64,000 nucleotides of DNA from Sphingomonas horti (GTDB lineage Bacteria; Pseudomonadota; Alphaproteobacteria; Sphingomonadales; Sphingomonadaceae), in assembly GCF_009753715.1 (NCBI RefSeq), contig NZ_WQMS01000016.1, positions 1 through 64,000 on the forward strand. The letters are read 5' to 3'. The position numbers and the translations under genes were made by a program. The stretch's first letter is position 1. The number at the start of each line of letters is the position of its first letter. The notes under the pieces are model-generated. The model saw only the letters and a list, made by a program, of their open reading frames with translations. It made no database searches and was not told where the DNA came from. Positions 36,017 through 47,551 of the stretch are shown piece after piece.

Positions 36017-37351
36017 CTGTTCGTTCGTGTCGCCTCCGTCATTCTGCTTGCCGCCTTCGCAGCACCGGCGGCGTTCGCCCAGGCGCAGGATTGCGATCCG
36101 GCAAAGGGCTGCGCGCAGGGGCTGACCGCGTCCCAGGTCTTCGGCATCGCCGAACGCTATGCGGCGGCGCGGCGCTTCGCCGATGCCGAGACATTGCTCA
36201 AAGGCCTCACCCGCGATCCCAATGCCGATTATCGAGCGGAAGCGCGCTTCCGCCTTGCGGCGCTGCGCGAAGCGCAAGGCGATCGCCAGGGTGCGATCGA
36301 ATGGCTGAAGGCCCTGCTCGACGAAAAGCCGAACGCCGGACGGCCCCGGCTCGAGCTGGCGCGGCTGCTGGCGGAGACCGGCGACGAATCCGGCGCCCGG
36401 CGGGAGCTGCGCCGCGCCGGCGCGGCCGGGCTGCCCGAGGACGTCGCGCGCGTGGTCGATCGGTTTGCGACGGCGCTCCGCTCCAGCCGGTCGATCGGCG
36501 GGTCGATCGAGATTGCGGTCGCGCCCGACAGCAACATCAACCGTGCCACCACGCAGGAACGGGTCGACACCGTCGTCGCGCCGCTGACGCTTAGCCGCGA
36601 TGCGCGCGCCACGTCCGGCATCGGCTTCTCCTTGTCGCTGCAGGGTTTCGCCCGTGGCGACATCACGGACAGCGTCGACCTGCTCAGCCGCGCCTCGATT
36701 CGCGCCGATCTGTACGGCAAGTCGCGCTTCAACGATGTGGTGATGACGCTCGCATCAGGCCCGGAATTCCGTATCGGCGGCGCGCGCGTGCGGCCGGCCG
36801 CGATCGCGCAGCGGCGCTGGTTCGGCGGCGATCTCTATTCGGAGAGCTATGGCGGCTCGCTGAACCTGCTGAAGCCGCTCGACCGCGTCAGCCAGATCGA
36901 AGGCGAACTGACCGTACTGCAGAGCAATTATGCGCACGTTCCGATCCAGGACGGCCTGCTGACAGACGTGAACATCGCCTATGACCGCGCGTTCAGCCCC
37001 CGCTTCAGCGCGCGCGTGAGCGTCCGCGCGACCCGCCAGGACGCCCAGGTCGATTTTTTGTCGACCGACAGTGTCGGCGTCGACCTGCTCGCCTCGCGCG
37101 CCTTCGGCAAGCAATTGGGCTTTATCCAGCTGAGCGGCTTCCGCCTCGGCGCGGATGGGCCCGATCCGCTGTTCGGGATGACGCGCGAGGACCGGCGTTT
37201 CGACGTCACCGCGGGGCTGATCCTGCGGCGCTTCACCTGGCGCGGCCTCGCGCCCCTGATCCGCGTGATCCACACCGAAAGCGATTCGACGATCCCGATC
37301 TACAACTTCCGGCGCACGCGCGTGGAGTTCGCGCTCAGCCGGGAATTCTAG
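36017..37351 (+). CDS. Surface lipoprotein assembly modifier (Slam family)
   Basis: 444 aa. A signal peptide (VRVASVILLAAFAAPAAFA) is followed by a TPR-like N-terminal domain of about 110 residues ('AERYAAARRFADAETLLKGL', 'ALREAQGDRQGAIEWLKALL'). The C-terminal outer-membrane barrel has alternating aromatic strands and ends in Phe ('RRTRVEFALSREF'). This is the Slam architecture, which translocates TbpB-like lipoproteins to the cell surface; the gene upstream is the obvious client. No ATG, GTG or TTG fits. A GGAGG at 36007-36011 points to CTG 36017 as the start, which is rare. Confidence 0.85.
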   Translation: MFVRVASVILLAAFAAPAAFAQAQDCDPAKGCAQGLTASQVFGIAERYAAARRFADAETLLKGLTRDPNADYRAEARFRLAALREAQGDRQGAIEWLKALLDEKPNAGRPRLELARLLAETGDESGARRELRRAGAAGLPEDVARVVDRFATALRSSRSIGGSIEIAVAPDSNINRATTQERVDTVVAPLTLSRDARATSGIGFSLSLQGFARGDITDSVDLLSRASIRADLYGKSRFNDVVMTLASGPEFRIGGARVRPAAIAQRRWFGGDLYSESYGGSLNLLKPLDRVSQIEGELTVLQSNYAHVPIQDGLLTDVNIAYDRAFSPRFSARVSVRATRQDAQVDFLSTDSVGVDLLASRAFGKQLGFIQLSGFRLGADGPDPLFGMTREDRRFDVTAGLILRRFTWRGLAPLIRVIHTESDSTIPIYNFRRTRVEFALSREF

Positions 37352-37650
37352 GGGGCGACGGCCGCCGCTTCGTCCTGCGTGCGCTCCGCATTGGGCTTGC
37401 CCGCGCCATCGGAATCGATCGCGGCGCGCACCATCCGTTCCCACACTGCCGCATCTCCGGCCGCCGCCATTTCCTCGTCCGGCTCGCGCAGCGTCCTCAG
37501 CACCGCGCGCGCGTCGTCCAGATGCTCGTGCCAGGCGCGGTCGACCACGTCGCCCGCCGACGGGTTCGACCCTTCCGCGTTCGAGCTCAGCCGCTGCCCC
37601 GCCAGCACCCGCGCGATCCGCTCGACCAGCGGCGTGTTCGAAATGTCCAT
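37348..37650 (-). CDS. Hypothetical protein (100 aa)
   Basis: A soluble acidic protein starting MDISNTPLVERIARVLAGQR, with a helical middle ('WHEHLDDARAVLRTLREPDE') and an Ala/Glu-rich tail. The start ATG 37650 has GGGAGTGAGG upstream. Its stop overlaps the last bases of the convergent Slam gene. Similar unnamed small proteins are, from memory, widespread in sphingomonads. No signal peptide. Function unknown. Confidence 0.72.
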   Translation of the reverse strand: MDISNTPLVERIARVLAGQRLSSNAEGSNPSAGDVVDRAWHEHLDDARAVLRTLREPDEEMAAAGDAAVWERMVRAAIDSDGAGKPNAERTQDEAAAVAP

Positions 37651-37834
37651 GACCTCACTCCCGATCCTGTCAGGAGCTAAACCGTTTCGCAGGCGGAGAG
37701 TTGCGGCGTCACGCCGCGCACTCTCGTCGACCCCTTGACCGCTCGCCGCCGCAATTGAGGGACGCCGACGTCGACCCACTTGGCCATTCTATGGGCGGTC
37801 GCTCCGCCGAAGTCCGCCTCGGCCGAGTTCCCGA

Positions 37835-38089
37835 TCAGCCTTCAACGCGGACGCCTTCCCTGGGCCAGTCCTTGTCGACATCGACGCCCTGCCTGGCCCA
37901 TTGCTCGCGAGTCCAGCACTTGACCTGTTCGATCAGGGTGCCGGTAAAGGGGGCGATCCACATGCAGTAGCGGGTTTCGGCAGTTCCGGGCGGCGCGGTT
38001 GCCGGCCTGGGCCGGTCCTCGGGGGCAGCCCAGGCCGGCGCCGCGGCGGCGAGCAGGCTCAACGCCCAAACCAGTTTCCTGTGCGCCAT
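37835..38089 (-). CDS. Small exported hypothetical protein (84 aa)
   Basis: Starts MAHRKLVWALSLLAAAAPAW and has a clear signal peptide (cleavage after AWA). The mature part is about 62 residues, with a Pro-rich start and two Cys ('TRYCMWIAPFTGTLIEQVKC') that could form a disulfide. AAGGAG precedes the ATG. It lies 61 bases after thiC on the same strand but seems unrelated in function. No family recognised. Confidence 0.72.
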   Translation of the reverse strand: MAHRKLVWALSLLAAAAPAWAAPEDRPRPATAPPGTAETRYCMWIAPFTGTLIEQVKCWTREQWARQGVDVDKDWPREGVRVEG

Positions 38090-38150
38090 GTCGTTTCTCC
38101 TTGGTAGAACGCTGGCGCGCCTTTTTACCATCGATGCGGACCGGATGCGA

Positions 38151-40177
<2,027 letters not shown>

Positions 40178-40291
40178 AATGGTCTTCCTCTACCCTGCTA
40201 TCGGACCGGACGGAAGGGGCTCGCGCCATCTGGCGGCGACGCTTCAGCGCGGCGATGGCTGCGCCGGGAACCGGATTTGCGGCCAGCGGCT

Positions 40292-41086
40292 TCAGCCGCT
40301 CACCGGCGCGAACGTCGCCTGTCCGTCCAGGAAATAGATTCTGGTACGGCCGGTAAATCCCGAATCGGCGCCGATCACCAGCCACAGGCGACCGTTGGCA
40401 TCGCTTATCAGCGTCGGCGCGCCGGCACCGGTGGTGAGCGTCTTTTCGGCATAGAGCGGCTGGTCGCAGGTGCCGGCCGGGGCGACCTGCGCGAAATTGC
40501 CGATCGCCGCGACGTCGGCTCCACCGGTCGCCTGATTGCCTTTGTCGAAATTGACGGTGACGCGGTTCAGCTGAGCGACGGGGGCAGGCTGGACCGCACT
40601 CGCGCCGGCCTTGATCGTCACGTTCTCGCCCGGATTGCCGGGGCAGTTCGGCGGAGCGTTGGTCGCAAAGCGCAAGCTGACCGTCACCTGATAGCGGGTG
40701 TTGGGTGCCAGCCCCGTGACGGGCTTCCAGATGAAGATGAACAGGTCGTTCGACGGATTGGGCGCGGAGATCGCGAATCCGGTGAGATTGGCGAGCGGCG
40801 CGGGCAGCGGCTCGATCTCGGCGCGGAACGCGATCACCGGCTCCTGCCCCGGCACATAGTCGGAATAATTGGCCTGGAAGCCGTTCATGTCGTTGAGGAA
40901 CGAGAAGTCGACGACCTTCGCGCCGAGCGTCGGCTTCGGGCCAGGCGTGGGCGCGGGAGTCGGCGTCGGTGTCGGCACGGGCGCAGGGGTCGGGCTCGGC
41001 TGCGGAATCGGGCCGGCGCCGTCGCCGCCGCAGGCAACGAGCAGCGCGAGAGCGGAAAGTCCGACAACAAAAGCAGAAGCACGCAT
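40292..41086 (-). CDS. Pro-rich lipoprotein, hypothetical
   Basis: 264 aa. A lipoprotein signal (SALALLVACGG) is followed by a short Pro-Thr/Ala-Pro linker and a 210-residue beta-rich domain ('AKVVDFSFLNDMNGFQANYS', 'NTRYQVTVSLRFATNAPPNC'). The linker style resembles that of the surface lipoprotein at 34689, but the domain is different and lacks the TbpB-like motif. The start ATG 41086 has GGGAG upstream. A secreted, membrane-anchored binding or structural role is the most that can be said. Confidence 0.8.
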   Translation of the reverse strand: MRASAFVVGLSALALLVACGGDGAGPIPQPSPTPAPVPTPTPTPAPTPGPKPTLGAKVVDFSFLNDMNGFQANYSDYVPGQEPVIAFRAEIEPLPAPLANLTGFAISAPNPSNDLFIFIWKPVTGLAPNTRYQVTVSLRFATNAPPNCPGNPGENVTIKAGASAVQPAPVAQLNRVTVNFDKGNQATGGADVAAIGNFAQVAPAGTCDQPLYAEKTLTTGAGAPTLISDANGRLWLVIGADSGFTGRTRIYFLDGQATFAPVSG

Positions 41087-41111
41087 AGGATTTCTCCCGG
41101 CGTCCGGTTGT

Positions 41112-41942
41112 TCAGAACGTATAGGCCAGTCCGAGCCCGCCATACCATTGGTCGCGGTCACCGGCGATCGCCACGATCGGCGAGCGGGCGTAGCGGCCGT
41201 GCACGCGGTAATAGCCGCCGCCGCCGACCAGCGAGAGGCCGCCGGTCAGGTCGCCGGTCAGCGACAGGTTGACGAGCGTGGTCGCGCCCCAGCCGAGCAT
41301 GCCTCCCTTGCGCGCGCTGAACGCGGGCAGGCCGCTCGCGACGGCCCCGGCGGGCGTGACCGTGAAGTAATAGTCGCCATAGTCCCTGCCGACATAATCG
41401 GCATAGCCGGAGACGAGCACATAGGCCTTGCGGCTCAGCGGCGTGCCGTAGGTGATGGCAGGCGTGATCTGGTAGCTGCCGTGGGCGCCGGCCACGTCGT
41501 GCGTGTAGGTGACGCTTGCCGAAAGCGTGTCATAGGCGCTGGTAATGACGCCGGTCTTGCCGATGCCGACATAGCCGCCGAGCTCGATCGCGGTGTCGAG
41601 CTTGCCGAGCGCTTTCACTTGCGCATCCTTGATTGACCGCGTGCGGTTCAGGTTGACGCCCGCGACCGGGCCCAGCTGAAAGTCGACCGCGTGCGGATCG
41701 CGGTTGCGGATCAGGTCGACGCTCGCCTCGGTGCCCCGGAATTGGAAGTTGAAGCCCGACACGCTGCCGCGCGCGCCCAGCGCCGGCGCCACCAGATAAT
41801 CGTCCGAGCCGACATAGGACGGGATGTACGCCGCGCCCGCCGCGATCGTCACCGTCTCCTTCAAGAGCGGGTCGGCGATCGCGGTCTGCGCGGCGGCGGG
41901 AGCGGCGGCGAGTGACGCAACGACGATCAGGACTGGCTTCAC
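41112..41942 (-). CDS. MipA/OmpV-family outer-membrane protein
   Basis: 276 aa from GTG 41942. A signal peptide (VKPVLIVVASLAAAPAAAQ) precedes a beta-barrel with family hallmarks: 'GAAYIPSYVGSDDYLVAPAL' near the N-terminus, a periodic aromatic/glycine pattern, and the C-terminal 'WYGGLGLAYTF' ending in Phe for BAM-dependent insertion. In other bacteria MipA scaffolds murein enzymes and OmpV is a porin. It follows the hydroxylase-type gene by ten bases. Confidence 0.87.
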   Translation of the reverse strand: MKPVLIVVASLAAAPAAAQTAIADPLLKETVTIAAGAAYIPSYVGSDDYLVAPALGARGSVSGFNFQFRGTEASVDLIRNRDPHAVDFQLGPVAGVNLNRTRSIKDAQVKALGKLDTAIELGGYVGIGKTGVITSAYDTLSASVTYTHDVAGAHGSYQITPAITYGTPLSRKAYVLVSGYADYVGRDYGDYYFTVTPAGAVASGLPAFSARKGGMLGWGATTLVNLSLTGDLTGGLSLVGGGGYYRVHGRYARSPIVAIAGDRDQWYGGLGLAYTF

Positions 41943-41952
41943 GAAACGACCC

Positions 41953-42714
41953 CTATGCTTCCGATACGGACGCGCAACGTACGGAACTGCGATCAGTTGC
42001 GTCGTCGAAGCGGCCAAGGCCATGATCGGTGCCGCACAGCCGGTCCCAGACACGAAAATAAAGGCCGTAATTGCAGCGATATCGGTCGTGGTGGCGCTGG
42101 TGGTGGCTGGCGGTGATGATCCAGCGGCCGACCGGGCCGCCGACGATCGCGCGCGGAAACATTTCCCAGCCCATATGGTTGGTGACGCCCATCACGGTCA
42201 TGATCGCGAGCACCAGGCCGAGCGTCGCGGCGTGGATCGGGATCAGGAAGACGAGCGCGGGGATCACGACCGCGCCGGTCAGAGCCTCCAGCGGCGAAAA
42301 GCTCATCGCGGCCCAGGCTGTCGGCGGCCGGCTGGCATGATGGACCGCATGGATGGCGCGGAACACCCGCGGTCGGTGCATCCAACGATGCGTCCAGTAG
42401 AACCATGTATCGTGGGCGGCGAGGTAGAGCAGGACGGAGACCGGCATCCACCACAGCGGATAAGCGACCGGATCGGTGTAGATCCGCGTCCAGCCCCGCG
42501 CCTGCCAGCCCCAGGCGACGATGCCGGCAGGAACGCCGTAGATCGCGGCGGAGGCGAGCGACCAGCCGATCTCCCTCCCGATCTGCGGACGGAGCTGGGA
42601 ATAGAGGCCCGGCCGCACCGTGCGCGTCGCGAATGCGAAGGCACCGCTCACCGCGAGATAGCGCACGCCGACGATCAGCGTCATCGCGAGGGCGGAGAGG
42701 AGGATCGCGGCCAC
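41953..42714 (-). CDS. Fatty acid hydroxylase / sterol desaturase superfamily membrane protein
   Basis: 253 aa, with four or five membrane helices and the eight-histidine di-iron pattern: 'HDTWFYWTHRWMH', 'HAVHHAS' and 'HHQRHHDRYRCNYG'. These enzymes hydroxylate or desaturate lipids with O2. Sphingomonads make hydroxylated sphingolipids and carotenoids, so a lipid substrate is plausible but not determined. It differs from CrtZ at 48958, which is shorter. Cotranscribed with the MipA gene. Confidence 0.86.
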   Translation of the reverse strand: MAAILLSALAMTLIVGVRYLAVSGAFAFATRTVRPGLYSQLRPQIGREIGWSLASAAIYGVPAGIVAWGWQARGWTRIYTDPVAYPLWWMPVSVLLYLAAHDTWFYWTHRWMHRPRVFRAIHAVHHASRPPTAWAAMSFSPLEALTGAVVIPALVFLIPIHAATLGLVLAIMTVMGVTNHMGWEMFPRAIVGGPVGRWIITASHHQRHHDRYRCNYGLYFRVWDRLCGTDHGLGRFDDATDRSSVRCASVSEA

Positions 42715-42841
42715 GGCTTGGCCTTAGAGGAAATCGAACCGATCCGGGAGGCGCTTACCTGCGCTCTTATGTCGCGAAACGACCCGTTGCGGACTTTCCC
42801 GCGCAACGAGATTGTCGCTGTTGCAATTCGGGAGAAGTTGA

Positions 42842-43030
42842 GTGGGGCAGTGGGAAAGGCGTGGGTTGCTGATTGTTTGGTCAGCATTCGTTGCGGTGGG
42901 CGTTCTGTTTGCGACCGGCTTTGCTGGAGGATGGCGTAACGCGTTTGCCGGCAACTGGCAGCTCTTGCTCTTTTTGGCTTCTCCCGCTGTTCCTCTAATG
43001 TGGTGGCTCCGGGGTCGCAAAAGAACCTAG
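42842..43030 (+). CDS. Small two-helix membrane protein
   Basis: 62 aa from GTG 42842 with GGAG upstream. Two hydrophobic helices ('LLIVWSAFVAVGVLFATGFA' and 'LLLFLASPAVPLMWWL') are separated by a short loop and followed by a basic tail RGRKRT. It is divergent from the hydroxylase gene and convergent to the FAD oxidase gene. No family recognised. Short but with convincing membrane topology. Confidence 0.55.
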   Translation: MGQWERRGLLIVWSAFVAVGVLFATGFAGGWRNAFAGNWQLLLFLASPAVPLMWWLRGRKRT

Positions 43031-43106
43031 GATCAGGATTCGGCTTACGCTGCTATTTCCGCTAGCCACCCTCATCGGACCCAAGGCTGCGGTTTGGGAA
43101 GTGAGA

Positions 43107-44833
43107 CTAGATTGCTCCACTCACGCAATTGTGGCCGGTGAACAGATTGGCCGGATCGTATTTGCGTTTGGCCGCCAGCAGGCGGGGGTAATTGTCGCCC
43201 CAATAGGCGCGTTGCCAGTCGCGGCGGAAATAGTCGGATTCGGACATGTAGCAGCCGGCATTCGGCACCAGCCTGCGGAACGGTGCCATCGCGCGGGTGA
43301 CGGCGGCGGCTTCCTTGCGGCCGGTCGCGGCATGGGTTCGTGGCCGGGAATGCCGGGCCAGGCGGGCTGCCCATCGGCGGAGCAGATCAGCAGCGCGAAG
43401 GCGTCGGCAACCTCAGGGTTCATCGCCGTCTCGCGCGCGGCGGCGATCGCTTGCGGAGCGCCGCCGGCGAGCCCTTTGTTGGTGTGAAGACTGAAGCTCC
43501 ATTCGGCCGACGCGGCGACGATCGCATCGACCAGCGCCGGCCGGCGCGCCGGCGAGAGCAGGTCCTTGGGCAGCCAGGCGGACTGATAGGCGTGGAGCAC
43601 CTGCCCCGCCTCGCCGCGATTGGTGGCCCAGAAGACATGGTCGGGCGAAGCGCCGGGACGGTCGTCAGGCAGCACCACGCCGGGCAACGCGCGGAGAAAT
43701 TTCGGGTCCCAGAAGCGGCGCGCATCCACGGCCAGCACCAGCGGCTCGCCGGTGAGCTTATAGTCCTGCGGCCGTTCCTTGAGCCATGACAGCAAGGGTG
43801 CCCAGGTTGCGCGGATCGCCGGCTCCCCGAGGCTGTGGCAGAGCATCGAGATGCTGAGCCGGCGGCCGGGGCTGAAGCCGATCTGCTCGCCCCATTCGGG
43901 CCGGAACAGCGCCTCGGCGTAGAAGGCCGTGGTCCGCGCAACGAGCGCACGCCAGGCGGCGTCGCTGTTCGCCTCGACCGAGAACAGGATCGCGCCGATC
44001 GTCGGCGGCAGCGGGTCGGTCCGCTGCGTGACGCGCGTGACGACGCCGAAGGTGCCGCCGCCTCCGCCGCGCAGCGCGAAGAACAGGTCCGGGTGGCGCC
44101 AGCGATTGACGATGCGGACCCGGCCGTCGGCGGTGACGATTTCAGCCTCCAGCAGATTGCCGGCGCCGGTGCCGAAGCTCTTCGACAGGCTGCCGAAGCC
44201 GCCGCCCTGCACGAAGCCGGCGACGCCGACCGTCAGGCAGCCGCCGCCCTGGACATAGCGCCCGCCCTCGACCGAGACGGTGCGGTACACGTCGCCCCAG
44301 ATCGCGCCGGCACCGATCGACACGGCCGGCTGCGGAGCGGTGTCGGCCGGAGCGCCGGAAGGCACGAACCCGTCATGCATCGCGACCGTGGTCATGCGGC
44401 GCGTCCAGACCAGCAGCGAGTTCGGCGCGTTCGAGTTGCCGAAATAGCTGTGGCCGCCGCCCTTCACGACCAGGCGGACGCCATGCGCGCGCGCGAAATC
44501 GACTGCGGCGGCGATATCGGCCGCGGATTCGGCCGCGACGGCGTAGTCGCTGGGACGAGAGGTCCAGGCGTCAGTCCAGCCGAGGGTCTGGGTCAGGCCC
44601 GGCTCGTCGCCCAGATAATAGGGGTTCTTCAGCTTGGCGAAGAGCGCGTCGGCACCCTGGCCACCGGATCTCGCGCATTCGGCCAACGGCGAGCGGACCA
44701 CCATCAGCCTGTCGCCCACGCGGCGGCGAAGCGCGTCCCAATCGGCGGGCGCTGGTCGGCCGAAGCCTGCCTTCGGGATTGCAGCCAGCGCGGGCGCCGC
44801 CGCCATCAGCTTCACGATCTGCCTGCGATCCAT
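43107..44833 (-). pseudogene. FAD-binding oxidoreductase (BBE-like), frameshifted near C-terminus
   Basis: The start ATG 44833 has GGGAGGAAAGG upstream and a twin-arginine-like signal (MDRRQIVKLMAAAPALAAIP). The FAD domain is clear ('VRLVVKGGGHSYFGNS', 'VQGGGFGSLSKSFGTGAGNL'), typical of oxidases with covalently bound FAD. Up to about 43335 the frame is good; beyond that it reads Pro/Ala nonsense to 43121. The -1 frame instead gives 'AATGRKEAAAVTRAMAPFRR' and ends with the family's 'KYDPANLFTGHN' at 43107. One missing base near GAACCCATG explains it. The gene is either inactivated or affected by a sequencing error. Confidence 0.8.
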
Positions 44834-44922
44834 GACCCCTTTCCTCCCGCGCACCTTGTCGCAGCGGCGGGGCGGCCGGGCAACAGTTTGGCGCGTCGCG
44901 CGGTTGCGGCTAGGGCTTCAGG

Positions 44923-46023
44923 GTGAGCGACCGGGCCGACATCACGATCCTCGGGGGCGGGCTGGCGGGCGGGCTGATCGCCTTTGCGCTGAGCCAACGC
45001 CGGCCAGACATGGGCGTGACGCTGGTCGAGCGGGAGCCAACGCTGGGCGGCAATCACATCTGGTCCTTCTTCGACACCGACATTGCCGAGGAGGATCGCT
45101 GGATCGTCGCGCCGTTCGTGTCGCATCGCTGGGACGGCTACGACGTGCGCTTCCCGGGGCACCGGCGAGTGCTTTCGACCGGATACAATTCTATCGAGTC
45201 GGGGCAGTTCGACCGCGTGTTGCGGTCGCGGCTGCCGGCGGTGCGGCTGAACGAGGACGGAGAGCCGGAGGGCGCGGCCATCGATGCACGGGGCGCGGGC
45301 GATCTCGGCACCTTGCAGCTCGGCTGGCAGAAATTCGTCGGGCAGGTGCTGCGGGTCGAAGGCGGGCACGGCCTCACGCGACCAGTGGTGATGGACGCGA
45401 CCGTCGAGCAGATCGACGGCTATCGCTTCGTCTATCTGCTGCCGTTCGATGCCGAGCGCGTGTTCGTGGAGGATACCTATTACAGCGACTCCGCCGCGCT
45501 GGACGTGGCGGCGATCGGCGCGCGGATCGAGGCCTATGCGGCAGCGCAGGGCTGGCGCGTCACCGCAACGCAGCGCGAGGAAACGGGCGTGCTGCCGGTA
45601 GTGATCGGCGGCGACTTCGACGCCTATTGGCGTTCGACCGGCGCAGGACTCGCGAAAGCGGGAATGCGCGCCGGACTGTTCCATCCGACGACCGGCTATT
45701 CGCTGCCCGACGCGGTGCGGCTTGCTTCAGCCATAGCGAAGGCCCCCGACCTGTCGGCGGAGGGGCTGGCGCGGCTTACGCGGGCTCATGCGGAGCGGAC
45801 GTGGCGGGCGCGCGGCTTTTATAGGCTGCTCGACGCGATGCTGTTCCGCGCGGCCGAACCGGCGCAGCGCTACCGTGTGCTGGAGCGCTTCTACCGGCTG
45901 CCGGAGCCGCTGATCGGGCGCTTCTATGGCGGGCGGAGCACCACCGCTGATATGATGCGCCTACTGATCGGCAAGCCGCCGGTGCCGATCGGGCGCGCGA
46001 TCGCCGCGGTGATGAAGCGATGA
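44923..46023 (+). CDS. crtY: Lycopene beta-cyclase CrtY
   Basis: 366 aa from GTG 44923. It forms beta-ionone rings on lycopene to give beta-carotene. The flavin motif 'DITILGGGLAGGLIAFAL' is at the N-terminus, with 'ERVFVEDTYYSD' and 'GLFHPTTGYSLPDAVRLA' characteristic of bacterial CrtY. Its stop overlaps crtI (ATGA, 46020-46023). First gene of the carotenoid operon. Confidence 0.96.
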   Translation: MSDRADITILGGGLAGGLIAFALSQRRPDMGVTLVEREPTLGGNHIWSFFDTDIAEEDRWIVAPFVSHRWDGYDVRFPGHRRVLSTGYNSIESGQFDRVLRSRLPAVRLNEDGEPEGAAIDARGAGDLGTLQLGWQKFVGQVLRVEGGHGLTRPVVMDATVEQIDGYRFVYLLPFDAERVFVEDTYYSDSAALDVAAIGARIEAYAAAQGWRVTATQREETGVLPVVIGGDFDAYWRSTGAGLAKAGMRAGLFHPTTGYSLPDAVRLASAIAKAPDLSAEGLARLTRAHAERTWRARGFYRLLDAMLFRAAEPAQRYRVLERFYRLPEPLIGRFYGGRSTTADMMRLLIGKPPVPIGRAIAAVMKR

Positions 46024-47504
46024 AGCACGCGGTGGTGATCGGCGCCGGGTTCGGCGGGCTGGCGCTGGCGATCCGGCTGCAATCGGCGGGCGTGCCGACG
46101 ACGGTGGTCGAAGCGCGCGACCGGCCGGGCGGACGCGCCTATGTCTGGGAAAAGGACGGCTTCACTTTCGATGCCGGGCCGACCGTCATCACCGATCCCG
46201 ACTGCCTGAAGGCGCTGTGGGCGCTCAGCGGCCGCGACATGGCCGAGGACGTGGAGCTGGTGCCGGTCTCGCCCTTCTACCGACTCACCTGGCCGGACGG
46301 GACGGTGTTCGACTATACGAACGACGACGCGACGCTGGCGGCCGAGATCGCGAGGCTGAACGCGGCCGATGTCGCGGGATACCGGCGCTTCCTCGACTAT
46401 GCGGCGGGCGTGTACCGCGAAGGCTATGTGAAGCTGGGGGCGGTGCCGTTCCTCGACTTCGCGTCGATGCTGAAGGCGGCGCCGGCGCTGGCGCGCTACC
46501 AGGCGTGGCGGTCGGTCTATTCGGTTGTGTCCGGCTTCGTCAAAGACGAGAAATTGCGCCAGGCGCTGAGCTTTCACACGTTGCTGGTCGGCGGCAATCC
46601 GATGACGACCAGCGCGATCTATGCACTGATCCACAAGCTCGAACGCGACGGCGGCGTCTGGTTTGCCAAAGGCGGTACCAACCGGCTGGTCGCGGGCATG
46701 GTGCGCCACTTCGAGCGGATCGGCGGAACGCTAAAGCTCGGGGACCCCGTCGTAGAGATCGAGAGCGAGGGCGAGCGCGTCACCGGCGTCCGGACGGCGA
46801 GCGGCTGGCGCGCCGATGCCGATGCTGTCGCGTCCAACGCGGACATCGTGCACAGCTATCGCGATTTGCTGAGCCACCGGCGCGGCGCGGCCGAGGCGCG
46901 GCGGCTGCAGAAGAAGCGATTCTCCCCTTCGCTGTTCCTGGTGCATTTCGGGGTGCGGGGGACCTTCCCTGAGCTGCCGCACCACATGATCCTGTTCGGC
47001 CCGCGCTATCGCGGGCTGCTCGACGAGATCTATCGCGGCGATGCGCTGCCGGAGGATTTCTCGCTCTACCTCCACCATCCGAGCGCGACCGATCCGGGGA
47101 TGGCGCCGGCAGGGCATTCGACCTTCTATGCGCTGGCGCCGGTCGGGCATCTCGGGCGGTTGCGGATCGACTGGGACGCCGAGGGGCCCCGCCTCGCAGA
47201 TCGCATCCTAGACGAAGTCGCACGGCGGATCGGCGTGCCGGACCTGAAGGAGCGGATCGTCACCCGCTTCCACTATGCCCCGCCCGATTTCGCGCGCGAC
47301 CTGAACGCGCATCTTGGCTCCGCCTTCAGCCTGGAGCCGGTGCTGACTCAGAGCGCCTGGTTCCGCACCCACAACCGGGACGATGTGGTCCTCAACCTCT
47401 ACTTCGTCGGCGCCGGCACCCATCCGGGCGCGGGGATTCCGGGTGTCGTCGCCAGCGCCAAGGCAACGGCGGCCTTGATGCTGGCGGATTTCAGGCGGGC
47501 TTAG
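46020..47504 (+). CDS. crtI: Phytoene desaturase CrtI
   Basis: 494 aa FAD enzyme that converts phytoene to lycopene. The Rossmann motif is 'AVVIGAGFGGLALAIRLQSA', and the C-terminal family signature is 'LYFVGAGTHPGAGIPGV' (a substrate/FAD-binding motif). Length and motifs match the four-step bacterial desaturases. Coupled to crtY by ATGA. A short palindromic stretch (47508-47540) follows before the LOG-family gene. Confidence 0.97.
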   Translation: MKHAVVIGAGFGGLALAIRLQSAGVPTTVVEARDRPGGRAYVWEKDGFTFDAGPTVITDPDCLKALWALSGRDMAEDVELVPVSPFYRLTWPDGTVFDYTNDDATLAAEIARLNAADVAGYRRFLDYAAGVYREGYVKLGAVPFLDFASMLKAAPALARYQAWRSVYSVVSGFVKDEKLRQALSFHTLLVGGNPMTTSAIYALIHKLERDGGVWFAKGGTNRLVAGMVRHFERIGGTLKLGDPVVEIESEGERVTGVRTASGWRADADAVASNADIVHSYRDLLSHRRGAAEARRLQKKRFSPSLFLVHFGVRGTFPELPHHMILFGPRYRGLLDEIYRGDALPEDFSLYLHHPSATDPGMAPAGHSTFYALAPVGHLGRLRIDWDAEGPRLADRILDEVARRIGVPDLKERIVTRFHYAPPDFARDLNAHLGSAFSLEPVLTQSAWFRTHNRDDVVLNLYFVGAGTHPGAGIPGVVASAKATAALMLADFRRA

Positions 47505-47551
47505 AGTCGCGCCCCTCGACTTCGCTCGGGACGAGCGGATAGGGAGCCTCA

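Noticed and set aside
47508-47540. Short hairpin CCCTCGACTTCGCTCGGGACGAG after crtI
   Set aside because: It may be a fragment of another dispersed repeat, but with one short copy in the window I cannot define a family, so it is only mentioned.
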